Source: Collybiopsis luxurians FD-317 M1 (Eukaryota; Basidiomycota; Agaricomycetes; Agaricales; Omphalotaceae). From it: a stretch of 64,000 bases of DNA. This document shows, piece after piece, positions 33,301 through 45,128 of this stretch. The position numbers and the translations under genes are program-made. Under the pieces are notes generated by a model, which saw only the letters and a program-made list of their open reading frames with translations, was not told the origin of the DNA and did no database searches. Where the stretch lies: NCBI GenBank assembly GCA_000827265.1, contig KN834809.1:81953-145952 (forward strand). Reading direction: 5' to 3'. Numbering within the stretch: position 1 is the stretch's first letter; each line of letters starts with the position of its first letter.

Positions 33301-34605
33301 CGGATCCAACTCGTGTGTAAGTAAACGAGCCCTTCAGCAATTAGGATAGTCCGAGTACGATCAACTTTGTGAAGTTCTATTCGAACAGCTACCGCAAAGT
33401 TGGAAGAGCAGCTCTGATGAACCTGCATTTTGCAGCAGTTCCGTTATCAACGACGCATCCTTAGGCCCGGAAAGATTGCACGCTTCAAATTCATCGGTTA
33501 CTGCATAACGGCGAATCTCACTTGCTCTGTCGAAATTGGATAACAGGTCTTTTCCCAAGGTTCGAATCATTGGATGGCTGTGAGTAAAGGTCGAGATCCA
33601 CTGTGCAGTTGTCATTCGGAGATGTTATAACAACACGGTCAATACGTTGAGATTCAGGGCTATAGGCTGTGTCCGGGAGCGAAAATTACGTTCAATGCAG
33701 GTAACGCCTGTAGATCACTTCGAAAGAACGCAGCAAGCGCGGAAATTAGTGAAAGAGCATCTGTTTGGCTAACATATATGTATAATCAAAATCAGATTGT
33801 AAGCTGAAAAAGGTACATACTGACCTTATCTCGCTGCGAGACCCATAGTCTCGAGGTTGATACGGAATCTGCGATAGATTGACGGCCTTTCGCTAAGGAG
33901 TCGGGCTGGTACATCTAATGAAGTAGAAAAGAGCTGGTCTTCGGCGACAACATGATTTAAGGCTTAAGCTGATGAATGCGCGCGCGGCCCAGGAACGGCA
34001 TTGCCTCATTCTCGCGATCCTCGTGACTGAAGTGGCCATCGTTGGACAAGAGATAATCCGATTTCGCTTGCGTTTGAACAAGTAAATCCAAGCACAAACT
34101 AGTTTCTGCTCTATACAATATTTTATCGACGATTCTACTATGCGTATCGCGCTCAGCAGCCGTGACTTCCATAAATTGCTCTTGAATAAATTACTGCATC
34201 AGATGTTGCATAGGCTATACTGTAACGCATAGTCGTCTCAGCCTCTCAGTTCAAGCTAGATTCCCAGATGAAACAGCCTTTAAAAAAAGAGGTTCCTTCC
34301 TTGTTTAGCATAAGAATCAAGAGTTATGTTTGGCGGGGGTAAGTGCAACAGGGTGCAACGCCAAAGAACCATTCGTTTGAAGTACTTATTGCGGCCCAGG
34401 GTGCGTCTCGCGTATTGGTGGGCAATCCGAATTAGTATGCCTACCCAACGTCGTGACTAATGATCGATTGACCTGGGTCCTAGAGGTCTCTTCGAAGTGT
34501 ACCTCAAACGGACTCACTCCCTACAATTACTGTCTGTATTTATTTTTTTATCGCGCACAAAGAGGTTCTAATTAATTTACCTTCATCTTCGAGCCCCTGT
34601 GACAG

Positions 34606-35047
34606 ATATTGTGCACAATTTGACTGGTGCTACCAAATGAATGTTTGTGCACAATCTTTTGGTCGCACCAGTCAAGGCCATCCTAAAATAGATAAGATCA
34701 GATGTAACTACCCTAAACCCTAACCTAACCCTAACCCCTAACCTTTCGCGCTTCGCGCGAGCACCCTGTGGGTGCGCCTAACCCCTAACCCTAACCATCT
34801 AACCAACCATCTAACCATCTAACCATCTAACCATCTAACCATCTAACCACCTAACCACCTACCCGACCCCCCAATAGAGCCACTTGTTGGCAATGTCGCA
34901 GACAGTTCCCACATGTTAGGGCTAGCAGAGCTAGCCCTAACGGGAACTGCCTGCAACATTGCTTGATCTTAGGGTGGTCACCGGTAGTTACCAAAGGATT
35001 ATTCACAATCGTTTGTTTGGTAGCACCAAAGATTGTGAACAATAATT
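34606..35047. mobile_element. Fold-back element containing telomere-like DNA
   Basis: Three nested hairpins define the element. At 34619-34675 TTGACTGGTGCTACCAAA faces its complement. At 34890-34962 a near-perfect 33-base arm (starting GCAATGTCGCAGACAGTTCC) folds on a short loop. At 35000-35044 TATTCACAATC faces GATTGTGAACAATA. The outermost ends are related as inverted repeats (ATATTGTGCACAAT against the complement of GATTGTGAACAATA). Between hairpins 1 and 2 lies the telomere-type array. No coding capacity is present, so it would be a non-autonomous MITE-like or fold-back element; no target duplication was identified. Confidence 0.6.
34711..34861. repeat. Interstitial telomere-type repeats and CCATCTAA octamers
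   Basis: CCCTAA-type hexamers (CCCTAAACCCTAACCTAACC, then CCTAACCCCTAACCCTAACC) occupy 34711-34743 and about 34776-34796. They are split by a GC-rich insert with the hairpin GCACCC-TGT-GGGTGC. From about 34796 the unit changes to CCATCTAA, repeated about seven times and ending in CCACCTAA variants. TTAGGG is the common fungal telomere repeat, so the first part is interstitial telomere sequence or a telomere-like minisatellite. Confidence 0.8.
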
Positions 35048-37154
35048 GTGGCATTGGGTGGATCTTCACCTTCTGTTCTTTGTTCTGGACATAGTATTGG
35101 TCCGCCTCGCTGTGGGTTGTGTTATTCAGTACAGCCTTTAACTGGCTTTCAACTTCCACTGGCAGGATCAATTCATGAAACCTTTCGAATTAGTGACATG
35201 AAACCATTTTGAGCCCGTTGAAAGCCGGATGTGAGTATGAACGCGTACATATTGACAAAATAAGAACGCGCCCTCAAACTGTTATTTCTCGGGTATACCG
35301 AAACACTGGGCTCAAATACGTGATGGACCACGGGCGCACACAGTAGTTTTTTCATCATCTCAAGCGTTGACAGATATAATATCTTCCCGAAATCCAGAAT
35401 TATCACTTGCACCCAAGGCATAAAGACTCAATAGTTAAAAAGCATTCTCCGTCTAACGTACTTGCCACACATCCAACCTTGAGCGGAACCCAGTTTCCTC
35501 TCCCACTTCATTTTTCCTTCCCTGGAAAATATTCATGCATCCGAAGCAGCCTTGACCTTTAATCTACATATTATGATAGGTTTCCGCAGTTAACATGCTT
35601 TCATTTCTGTGGACAGCATTGGCAAGCTGATGAATGCCCCGTTTCCGGTTTGCTGTCAGCTCTTCTTAAAGTGCTCAGGGTGTTTAGATGGTGTGCCTAG
35701 GTGCAGCGCTTACCGTGCACGGCATGGCGGGACATGAAACTGAATTCAACTGTAGTTGTCGAGTCGGTACTGTCGCTGTTGGAATCTGTTTTATCTATAC
35801 TTGGAATGAAGGCGTTGTTCATTAAGCCCGAATAGTTACTCTTGACATTGAGAAATTCCTTCAATACGACCGCACATATAGAGTGGGTGGCGGGATAACT
35901 GGTCCGGTGTTCCCTCAAACGTCCACTTTTCTCATTAAAACTTGCTCATCACATTCTCCGAGCTCCATACAGTACCGACTCAGGATTGCACAATCAAAAT
36001 TTGTTGGATGAGCGAGATTATACAAATCAGTATGAAGAAGGGTATGGAATAGTACCAACACTCGGAGAGGGTGCGTTAGAAGTTCGATGGTACTTGAACT
36101 TGGCGAACTCAGAAGTTGAAGGGCCTGAGTCAGCGGCTAGCTTGCAGAACGCTGGCACCTAGCTAATCCTTATGGCACGATCCACTCGACTTTCGAATCG
36201 ATGCACTGCAAGCGATTAGTGATGGACATACGTATGTACATATATGGGCAGAATCTGATGATGGATATCCGAGCTCCCCATCTCATGTTTACTCCGAGGA
36301 CATGTTCATAAACGAGTGAAGACTCGAAATATGCAGCATTTCACAGTGACAGTCACCGCGGTCAAAGTCATACTGCCGGCCGAGATAGACTCCAAAAACA
36401 TAGCATCCAAATCAGTGAATTAGTTACATCAAGAGCCTGCGTAATAAATCAAGGGCTCCGCGGAAAGTTGAGCTCGTCAGAGACATACCTTCCTAGATAT
36501 TCCAAGCCAACTCCAGACCGGCAACTACCCCGCTTTGGCCCACTCTTTGATCCGGCCATTATTTTTAAAGCCTCCGTTTGATGCATGCTAAACAGGTATT
36601 GAAACTCACAAAAAGCGGATTGAAGAAGACCTTTACATTAGATTCAAGGCTCTCTAGATTCAAGGCTCCCGAGTGACAAGCACGAAGCAAAAATTCAAGG
36701 AATTTCAGCAAGCAGTCCTATCTCAATAACTATTTGAGGCCAAATTCAGGGCTATCTTTTTCTGCGGAATATTTTCGAGCCTGCACAATATCACTTCAGC
36801 TCTTCGCCGTCCGAGTCAAAGGCACCCGAAGCTTCAAAACTGTGCATACCACTTCGCGTGTGCGTCGGTAAACGTGCAACCTGAAGAGTCTCAGGATAGA
36901 TTTGAGATAGATTTGCAGATACTTTTCGGGTTGAGATATCCCGACAATACGTCTATTGCGGCAAGTAATATGGAGCCAAAAACTTATCATTTTAAGGTAT
37001 ACTCACAAAAGCCATTCGGAGAGGAGATTTAAGTGGCGTGGGCAAGAGATGCCGACGGCGGTTGGGGATAGCGAAGAGCGTGGGCGTCAATTTGGCGTCA
37101 ATCTTATCGTTCTTTGACACATATTCGAGAACTGCATTCCGGTCCGTCAAAACG

Positions 37155-38389
37155 ATGGCTGACTCGAAACGCAAATTGCAGAGCTCAGATAAGAGGAGGA
37201 AGAGAAAGTATATCTCTGTCAGTAGCTCCTTCTACTATATGATCAGGCGGCACTAACTTGACAAAAGGATGGGATGTCAAGCAAAAAATCAGTTGACGGA
37301 CCTGGAGTCTGGGTTAGCTGTGAGTGGACATATCATACGAAGCTATCTTTCAGCTAACCTTTCTAGGCGTTAAAGGAAAAGAGAAGCAAACGGTCGGCGA
37401 ATTGTACGATCTTTTCGAATCGGTGAAGAGTTCATCTTATCGATGATGGCTGTCCATTCATTTGCCCTCAGATTGCCGCAAAAGTTTGGCCGATGGACGA
37501 CTCACATTCAGATAACTCTTCTGATGACGATCAATCTCGCGAAGAAAGTGGGCTCTCCATCGAGGACCAAATCAATACCGAAGTCACTGCATTCAAGCGA
37601 CCCAGGTCACAACAGAGATTTGGTAGGGATTCAAATTGACAATGGGCTTTTCCATCTTATCCGAAATATGTAGCGAGCTGTCAAACCAACACGCCTTGCG
37701 GTGCTTACTTTGTTCCCCTTTCACATCAGAATTGGCGACACTCATGGCCGATATTGTAGTGGTGTTCATATCTTGCAGACCTCCTGTTGATCCCGTCCAA
37801 CTCGTGGAAACCCATATCCGAAATGTCAAGTCTACTGGCATAACGAGAACGCGGTGAATTGAAATTCTGCCGTTCATACAATATTATGACTGATAACTTC
37901 AGATACACTCATCGTTTTGTGCCGGTGGCTGCAACATGCTACACAAATTTGTCTGATATGCAAGCCCTTTGTAAAACAATTTTTGGACATTACTTTTCTC
38001 AGAATGTTGGAGATTCCGTGCATACTGTAAGTCAAACGCGTCTCAGGCGTTGAAACGTGCCACCGCTTACTTTTTTTCAGTACAAAATTGAACTCAGGAT
38101 GCGCAATCACACCACGTTGGCCAGAGACTCAATCATACAGGCTATTGCTGAATGTGTGCCTGAAAAGTTCAAGGTTGATCTCACCGCTCCGGAGTTCTTC
38201 GTTCTCGTCGAAATATTCAAAGTAAGTGCTTCCCTCAGTGTCAAAGGTACACAATCTCATGTGGTCGAAGAGTGTGTGCGGCATTTCTATCACCAGAGAC
38301 TACTATAAATTACACAAATACAATGTTATGGAATTGGCCAAGGAGCTTGCCAAGGGAAGCGAGGAAGGGAGTCGAATTTCGCAAACATG
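37155..38389 (+). CDS. TAN1: Tan1-type THUMP protein for tRNA acetylation
   Basis: About eight exons. The start MADSKRKLQSSDKRRKRKYI is basic. The core reads SVDGPGVWVSCVKGKEKQTV, then GELYDLFE, an acidic insert (MDDSHSDNSSDDDQSREESG), ISCRPPVDPVQLVETHIRNV, THRFVPVAATCYTN, YKIELRMRNHTTLARDSIIQ and TAPEFFVLVEIFKSVCGISI. These match the THUMP domain protein Tan1, which presents tRNA to the acetyltransferase Kre33/Nat10 for N4-acetylcytidine-12 in tRNA-Ser and tRNA-Leu. The C-terminus is YYKLHKYNVMELAKELAKGS plus a short tail. The first intron uses GTCAGT (after 37217), chosen because it alone keeps DGMSSKKSVDGPG in frame. The gene converges with the TEA factor, 172 bases apart. Confidence 0.92.
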
Positions 38390-38561
38390 AAATTGAATAG
38401 GAATGATTTCAGGGGATAATTTTTGTTACTATTGTATTTTTTTTAAACCAAATTTATACATACACATATAGACATTAGCCCGAAGAGAAAAGTTAGATTA
38501 GATCTTGAATGTACATATGAAGGAATTGAAGGAACAGTATTGATGCCACAAATGAATGCTA

Positions 38562-40122
38562 TCAACAATACGGCAAGACTTGTTGTGTATACCGAGGTTC
38601 GTTCACCCAAGACACTGTCGGAAGAACCAACCCCCTACTATTTTGAGTCATAGTGTGCATATCAAAGCGGGGATTCAAGTCTGGGTTAAGGGCGATGTCG
38701 TTGAGTTGTGAATGAGAGTTGAACGACATTGGCCAATCCAAGGCAGTGGCACTCCAGCCACGCGCCAGTGTGGAGTCGAATGATTGTTCATGTTCGTTCA
38801 TCTGGAATATGCCATCAGATTGTATGATTCGATGAAGGGAAGGATTGGATCACTAACGGATGAGAAGCTAGAGTGTGTACTATGTGAGGGTGAAGGTAGA
38901 AACTCGGCACTTGATTCTGGGTACGTGAAGTTGTAGACGATGGAAACCTCAGCGTCGTTCTTTTGATGCCCAGAGATATTTTGGTTGAGAAACAGAGTTT
39001 GCATGATAGTGTAGCGTGTAGGAGCTAATAGAGAGGTTAAAAATATAATGGACTTCACAACGACTTTAAACTCACTCGCGCAATCGCAAAGAGATTGCCA
39101 GAAGCCTGGAACCAGTGAAGCGCTGTACATGATCCCGGACCTTTGCAAGGAGGAGTGTATCGTCAAGGGGGAGGATTCCCTATGTATCGGGTGTTCAAGG
39201 CCTTCCACGAATACGGAAAATGAGCAATGACGTTGGAGGATATAAGGCGACGCGATGGTGACTCTCGACTCTCGATTCGACAGTAGGCCCGCGCCCAGCG
39301 ACCCGTATCCCGAAGAAAGGCTGGCATTCGGGCTCGGCGCAAGGTGAATAATCAAGGGCATAACCTTTTCGCTGCTCGCAAGGTTGACTACTGGTGGGGG
39401 GGAAGACCATGATCTATCCAGGACGAGATTGACCCAGATGGTCCTTTGTGTAGAAATGTCCTGGGGTATATGGTTTTCCGGTGCGGGGGACGCGGACGGG
39501 CTTTCGCTATAACTTGACCCGCTCGAGTCTCCATCGTTGTCGAGAGGCCGTCGAGAAATCAGTTGCATAACTGCACAAATCGTTAGTCAACAATAGCAAT
39601 GAAAACAAGCCTAAATGACGAACTTTTTTCGCTCTTGCAAGTGTCTCTTAACTGCTGAAGGCGACTGCCCACTTGCTTAGGAGTTCTCCGTTTTCCGGTA
39701 CTTTCATAAATGTAGTCCGAAATGAAACGGTTCCTCATGCTGAAGCGGCCGGAAGCCCTACTCAACCGTGGTTCGTCCGGTTTGTATTTCTCGAGCGCTG
39801 AATCTGACTGAGTAACCAGCAGAAGCGAAACACACGTCGCTCACCTTCTATTAAAGCTGCCTCGCTGTCCAGCGAAAATATTAAGGAAATGGTCGTGGAA
39901 TTATAGGATACAGTGCACATACAGATGAGGAGGCCATACAGCTTCGCCTCGACCCTTGAGAGTTTTCCAACTTCGACGCCCGGTGGCGACAATTTGAGCC
40001 GCATCTCGAGATTTTTCCTCCACCGAAGGGGTATACGACAGGTCCTCAACGGTAGACATACTAATGTAACCGACATGAGGCTTCGAGCTGGCCTTGCTGG
40101 AATTAGCAGGACGAGGAGGCAT
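38562..40122 (-). CDS. TEA/ATTS-domain transcription factor
   Basis: Six exons on the minus strand. After MPPRPANSSKASSKPHVGYI and WKTLKGRGEAVWPPHLEAAL comes the TEA DNA-binding domain: FSMRNRFISDYIYESTGKRR then TPKQVGSRLQQLRDTCKSEK, the third helix being the recognition element for CATTCY-type sites. The family includes yeast Tec1, Aspergillus AbaA and animal TEAD, regulators of development and filamentation. The remainder is Ser/Pro-rich, with a possible beta-rich C-terminal region (RTIWVNLVLDRSWSSPPPVV; VSIVYNFTYPESSAEF). The last exon starts MNEHEQSFDSTLARGW. Introns were placed by keeping this frame, and an upstream in-frame ATG at 40176 is possible. It is probably nuclear; the target pathway is unknown. 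Confidence 0.9.
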
Positions 40123-41180
40123 GACTAAAGGTATATGTTGAACAAGTAGAACAACGAGTGGAGATGGTGGGTACAAGGACCAAATGGGTCTTCGGTCTTA
40201 TAACGTTGGAGATTCAATCGATTTGCCTAATCTAGATAGTAGATTAGATGCTAACACTTTTTACTATGTTGCTTTGCCATTTGTCAAAACAAGGAACCAA
40301 CAGTGCCGCAAGCTATCGAAGGTTTTTTCAAACTGGAAGAAGAAAATAAAAACATAACTCAGCCTCGCAATTTATTAGAAGCCCGAACAGAAGACATTCC
40401 GTCACGCTCTATTTGAGTTTCAAATCTGTCGAATAAGAAAGGAAGTCAATTCATAGCTATTCAGAAAGTGGCGCTTCCTGAATTTCTGCCCCTACGCTAA
40501 GAGAAAGGTGAGGCCACAGAATCAGCTAGCGCCTTTGGTCGATAGAGCCTTGGATCGATCTAGTTAAGCCCTCAGATTGAGACGGAAGCAGCACATCCGG
40601 GATTTTAAACATCGATATCTGTGGGGAAGGTAAAATCCTTTCTATAGAGCACAAGGCTTGACAAGAAATTTGATCGGTTTCTTCCAGACCTTTCATTGGT
40701 TCCACAGCTAGGCGACAATAAATAAACAGTCGTGATGATGCAGACGTGCGATACATATGGAAATTTCGGAGTCTATATTGGGATACCTTCGCGGAACCCT
40801 GCAGATCTGTTAAACAAATCTATGAGTCTTCGGGGCTTGCATAGGCAGGCATTCAGATAGTTGCAGGAACTCTTAAAGATATACCAGGACTCTACCTACT
40901 TAACTCGGATTTACGCACATCTTGCTGGAATTAGCAGTCGATGGAGTTCATTGAGCTGTATGTATCCAGGAAGAACGTAAGATAAATCGGTGGTTCGAAA
41001 AAGTCACCTATGAGTAGTCAAAACTGTTAAACAGCATCCGCAAGGAATGAACCGAGCCATTGGTTTGAATGAGTTCGCTTTTCCCATCGAGGACGTGAAC
41101 CACCTGAATGGCAACTTCGTGAAATTAAAATGTGAGTTGCACGTGATGAATTACGAAATCTCTTGCAGTTCTTGCAATGT
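40123..41180. other. Divergent intergenic region between the TEA factor and the J protein
   Basis: About 1.06 kb with no supported gene. The minus-strand ORF at 40526-40756 lacks context and reads without recognisable motifs. A promoter for each neighbour must lie here, but no clear TATA element or repeated operator was identified. Confidence 0.45.
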
Positions 41181-42037
41181 ATGTTTGCTGCAGTCACCTC
41201 GACCTCACTGAAACTTCCTTCACAGTGCAGATCCTTCTCCGTGTCCGCTCGATGGCTGGATCACTACAAGACTCTTGGGGTCAGCCCACAGGCAAGCAAG
41301 GCCCAAATTAAAGTAGGATATAGATATCTCGAGTTCAGTCATTAATGATTAATATGTTTAAGTCTCATTTCTACCAGGTACTTAATAACGATCTTGCTTC
41401 GGTCCGTACCTGCGTCTCTGAAAGATCTGGTAGCTCAGCAAGGAACATCATCCTGACGTTTCAAAGGACCCAAAGTCGAAAGAGATTTACACTGCCGTTA
41501 GCGCTGCCTATTCTGTTTTGAGTAACGACCGAGAACGGTGTGTATCAATGATGCACAATTAACTCCCCATATCTGACAGTAGTTGATACTCGTAGTCGCG
41601 CTTATGATAGGAAGAGGCAACAAGACGTCCACCCTTCTCATCATCACACGCACGCGCCCCACTTTCACCCGGCTGCAAATCATAACGTTGAATGGTCAAG
41701 ACGCCGCCCTGGCGCCACACATGCATGGGCTCGCAGACCACCTCCCCCTAAGTATAAAACGCAGGACCCAACAAGACCATCTGGTTATACTGCGTCTAGC
41801 TCAGGGCAGCAAGGCTCACACAACTCGAACAAGTTTACTGATCATTCCTCCACGTACGCCAATGCGGCCACAGATTTGAGCAAGAGTATGTTTCGGAGGC
41901 GAACCGAGGCGATGCACAGGGAACGAGAACGGGTAGAAAAAGTTTCAGGCTCTATGAGAGCGTTGCAGGTTTTTCTCGCTTTGATTCTTATCACAGTATT
42001 CGCGGCACCAAACATGGGCCCTAGATCGGCTCGGTAG
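41181..42037 (+). CDS. DnaJ-domain protein, probably mitochondrial and membrane-anchored
   Basis: Four exons (41181-41312, 41363-41377, 41434-41537, 41596-42037) encode 230 residues. The N-terminus is a likely mitochondrial targeting peptide ([20 protein letters not shown]). The J domain follows: [62 protein letters not shown], with the HPD that stimulates Hsp70 ATPase. Exon 2 is only 15 bases and supplies SHFYQ, part of helix II; without it the domain lacks its conserved Phe-Tyr. After a His-rich, Pro-rich linker the C-terminus has one membrane segment ([15 protein letters not shown]). This resembles J proteins that recruit mitochondrial Hsp70 from the inner membrane, though without zinc-finger or substrate domains the client is unknown. 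An upstream TTG start was rejected. Confidence 0.88.
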
Positions 42038-43210
42038 GCCTTTCTCCAGTTCATGTACGATTTCTGACTCGTGCATTACTGTCAGCTTTTTACCCTCGAG
42101 TCCGTCCCGACGAAAATCAGAAGAGACAGATACATAGAAGTATGAATGAACACTTGAATAATTCGAACCGAGTTGAATACCCAAATTTAAACTATACCCA
42201 TCCTAATGTGTCGAGAACAAGATCAGCCAAATTGCAGTTGCTGGAATTTGACATTCGCTCCAGTTCCAGCGAGCGCGGAAGTAAAAGCTTCAAATTCGGA
42301 ATCTCGTCGACTGTTCGCTTCCAGGCCCTACTTAGTACCAAGTACACGTCTCGTAACTAGGACCCTAGAATGGACTGCGAATATGCTCAATTGGCAAGCA
42401 TTCGACTGCATCGCGTGAATCATAAAACATAACTTTTTCGTGAGAGATGTGAATGGTACAAGGTAAACCTTCAAGCTCTCATAGTTTTCACTGAGCTTCC
42501 GCAATTCTGAGCTAATGTTGACACTTGCACCGAGTCTAGCCTCGGTGAAATGACAGAACACTTGGGTGACAGAGGGGCTACATAAGTCTATGATGGAATT
42601 TATTGACCAGCTAACAAGACGAATTCGTCCAATGAATTGCACCCGAGATATCCACTACTGTATCCAGATACCTGGAATCTCGAGAACACATTTTCTCGAA
42701 AATAACAAATAAACTAGTCGTATACAGAAATGTACGTGTGGTGTGTCATTCGCTCGGGATGAGCTTCTCGAAAAGATCGACCAAAGTTTATGAACGTTCA
42801 TGACCAGTGATAAAGAAGCAAATCTTTTGAGCGCCACTGGGAAGATCGAGGAAGCGCTTGCGATCCCCACCCTTACAGATTTGCTCTTGCTGAGTTGAGG
42901 TGCTGTCGAGAGAAGCTTTAGATGACTGGGTGGCGTTAAAGCTGAAGGTCAGCAATTATCTGAATCGGGATTCAACTTGGTTGAAAAATCTGTTATGCTC
43001 GGACCCTCGGTTTTCAGTATTTGGTTAGCAGTCTGCATCTCCACTGCGCGATCTCTCATGAGCGTGCCGGTCGAATAGATGAGGAAGTTTTCATGCTGAA
43101 GAGTATTTTTTTCCGACCTGCTTATCGTGACTGGACGCGTAACGTCACGCGCTCGTGACTTCGACCGCCTTTTTTGTGTTCCACCACGACCGTCATTCGA
43201 ATCGCCTGCA
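42038..43210. other. Intergenic with weak minus-strand coding traces
   Basis: Minus-strand patches such as SINSIIDLCSPSVTQVFCHF, ELRKLSENYESLK (about 42600-42470) and KGGDRKRFLDLPSGAQKICF (about 42870-42800) look like decayed exons, but every frame is interrupted. No family is recognised. It may be a dead gene between the J protein and RFC5; no RNA gene was seen. Confidence 0.35.
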
Positions 43211-44839
43211 ATGTCTCTCTGGGTTGACCTGGTTCGTTTCTATCTGTTACTAATTCTAGTTTCTTTCCCTGAATGCGTTTCTAGTACCGCCCTCGTTCGT
43301 TAGAAGACCTACATTATCACAATGAGCTTTCTAACCGTCTAAAGTCACTGGTAGGTCAAGTTCACCGACATATAGCGGTAGCTCGTCTCTTAAAAAATAT
43401 TTTAGGCGTCCTCAGGCGACTTTCCGCATATGTTATTCTATGGCCCGTCCGGGGCAGGCAAAAAAACGCGTATCACTTGTACTCTGAAACAATTGTTTGG
43501 GTCTGGGGTTGAAAAGGTGTGCCGTCCTACATTTTGGCTGAGAAACTACTGAACTCAACTGTTAACTATACAGCTCAAAATTGATCAGAGAATCTTCCTG
43601 TCGCCGTCAAAGAGAAAACTTGAGATCAACATTGTGCAGAGCAACTTTCACATCGAAATCACGCCAAGGTTTCTTCCCTCTGATTTTGAAGTATGTTATT
43701 TATATGCTGACTGTTCGTTCAGTGAAGCCGGGAACTATGACCGCGTGGTGATTCAAGAACTTCTAAAAGAGATTGCTCAAACGCAGCAGGTCGATCTGAA
43801 CGCGAAGCAGAGATTCAAAGGTTTTACTTCGCGTGCTTCTGCCTCGAAATTTATCTCACTCAGAATCAAACTCTAGTGGTAGTTATCAATGAAGCTGATT
43901 CTCTTTCCCGAGATGCTCAGGCAGCCCTTCGTCGTACGATGGAAAAATATATGTCGAATATGCGCATCATCCTTTGCGCCAACAGTACTAGCCGGTTAAT
44001 TGCTCCCATTAAGAGCCGATGTCTTTTAATGCGCGTCGCAGCCCCGGATGCGGAAGCTGTAAGCACCCTTAATTCGATAGACGCTTATTTTAATGGTTTA
44101 ACTCTGTAGATGCAAGCCGTCATGCAGCATGTGTCGAAACGTGCTGGATTCGATTTACCACCGGACGTAGCTACCAAAATCATTAATGATTCTGGGGGAA
44201 ATCTCCGAAAAGCTATATTATGCCTCGAAGCCCTGAAAATGCAGTCGTACGTGGCTCTCTCGGTAGAGAATGAATACTTGATTACCCACCACATGCCTTA
44301 GACCGGACTTGTCGGGTACACTAACCATTGCGAAGCCCGACTGGGAGACATACTGCCACAAGGTCGCAGATCTCATTGTCAGCGAGCAATCTCCCGCTCG
44401 CGTTATGGAAGTCAGACAAAAGTTCTACGAGCTTCTTAGCCATTGTATACCGCCGACTGTAATTCTGAAGGTAAGCTGTTCTTACGCGGGTTTCGTTCGA
44501 ATATCGATTGATTTCAAAGTAGACGGTTGCAGACCGGGTAGTGGAACGGGTTGACGAGGCGATTAAGGCGGATGTAATGCATTGGGCGGCTGTATATGTT
44601 AGTATTTTTTGACGTCGTATGCGTTTCTCCGCTCCAAATTAATTGTATGTGGTTTTAGGAAGTACGAATGCGCATGGGCTCGAAGAAAATTTATCATCTT
44701 GAAGCTTGGGTTGTAAAGGTTATGAGTCTGTACAAGGTAACGGTGTTCGAATCCTTGTACTATCTCTGGCCATAGTTACTGAGGATTGTTGAACTCACAG
44801 CACTTCTTCTACGGCATGGACCTGACTGGGTTTGATTGA
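43211..44839 (+). CDS. RFC5: Replication factor C subunit 5 (human RFC3 equivalent)
   Basis: About ten exons with clean GT-AG introns encode a protein of about 350 residues. It starts MSLWVDLYRPRSLEDLHYHN and has the P-loop GPSGAGKKTRI, the modified Walker B INEADSLSRDAQAALRRTME, sensor NSTSRLIAPIKSRCL, and DSGGNLRKAILCLEAL. The C-terminal collar reads MGSKKIYHLEAWVVKVMSLY and ends HFFYGMDLTGFD. The MSLWVD-YRP start and GAGKKTR loop are specific to this subunit (yeast Rfc5). It sits in the heteropentameric clamp loader that opens PCNA on primed DNA, and also in the Rad17/Ctf18/Elg1 loaders. Asn in the Walker B motif instead of Asp agrees with the subunit's lack of ATPase in yeast. Convergent with the HD-domain gene, 289 bases apart. 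Confidence 0.95.
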
Positions 44840-45128
44840 TGATTGTCACTCAGTTTTTGTATTGGTGCTCGTTCTGTTGTATTTATACGTATGTACTATC
44901 TCCTAACGTTTGACGAGGCGGGTCTATAAATTGGCCCAGCGGGTAATCCATAGAAATACCAATAATCGATAGATTAATCTAGGGATACTCGGGATTAAAC
45001 AAGGTCGTCGTCGTTTGGCTATGTACTTGGATCATCTGTAGTCTGAATCGCGAATTTTGATACAACGTGTTCGCCGCGAGGCATGAAGGAAAATTTATCC
45101 CAAAAAATTAAACCGCGGGGGAAGAAGG

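Larger units (their letters stand above)
30392..37154. other. Gene-poor 6.8-kb region with unresolved coding traces
   Basis: No complete gene could be assembled. Minus-strand stretches look partly coding, for example MEVTAAERDTHSRIVDKILY (34172-33960), HVVAEDQLFSTSLDVPARLL (about 33950-33830), MTTAQWISTFTHSHPMIRTL (33615-33361), MPWVQVIILDFGKILYLSTL (35421-35173) and REHRTSYPATHSICAVVLKE (35915-35700). They do not join into one frame and match no family I know. They may be exons of one or two lineage-specific genes, or a gene broken by the fold-back element at 34606-35047. Nothing convincing was seen at 30600-32400. Confidence 0.4.

Noticed and set aside
33540..33590. Possible tRNA (AGGTTCGAATC resembles a T-loop)
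   Set aside because: The flanking stem does not pair and no matching D-arm or anticodon arm could be placed.
34711..34861. A true chromosome end
   Set aside because: Unique sequence with genes continues on both sides, so the repeats are interstitial.
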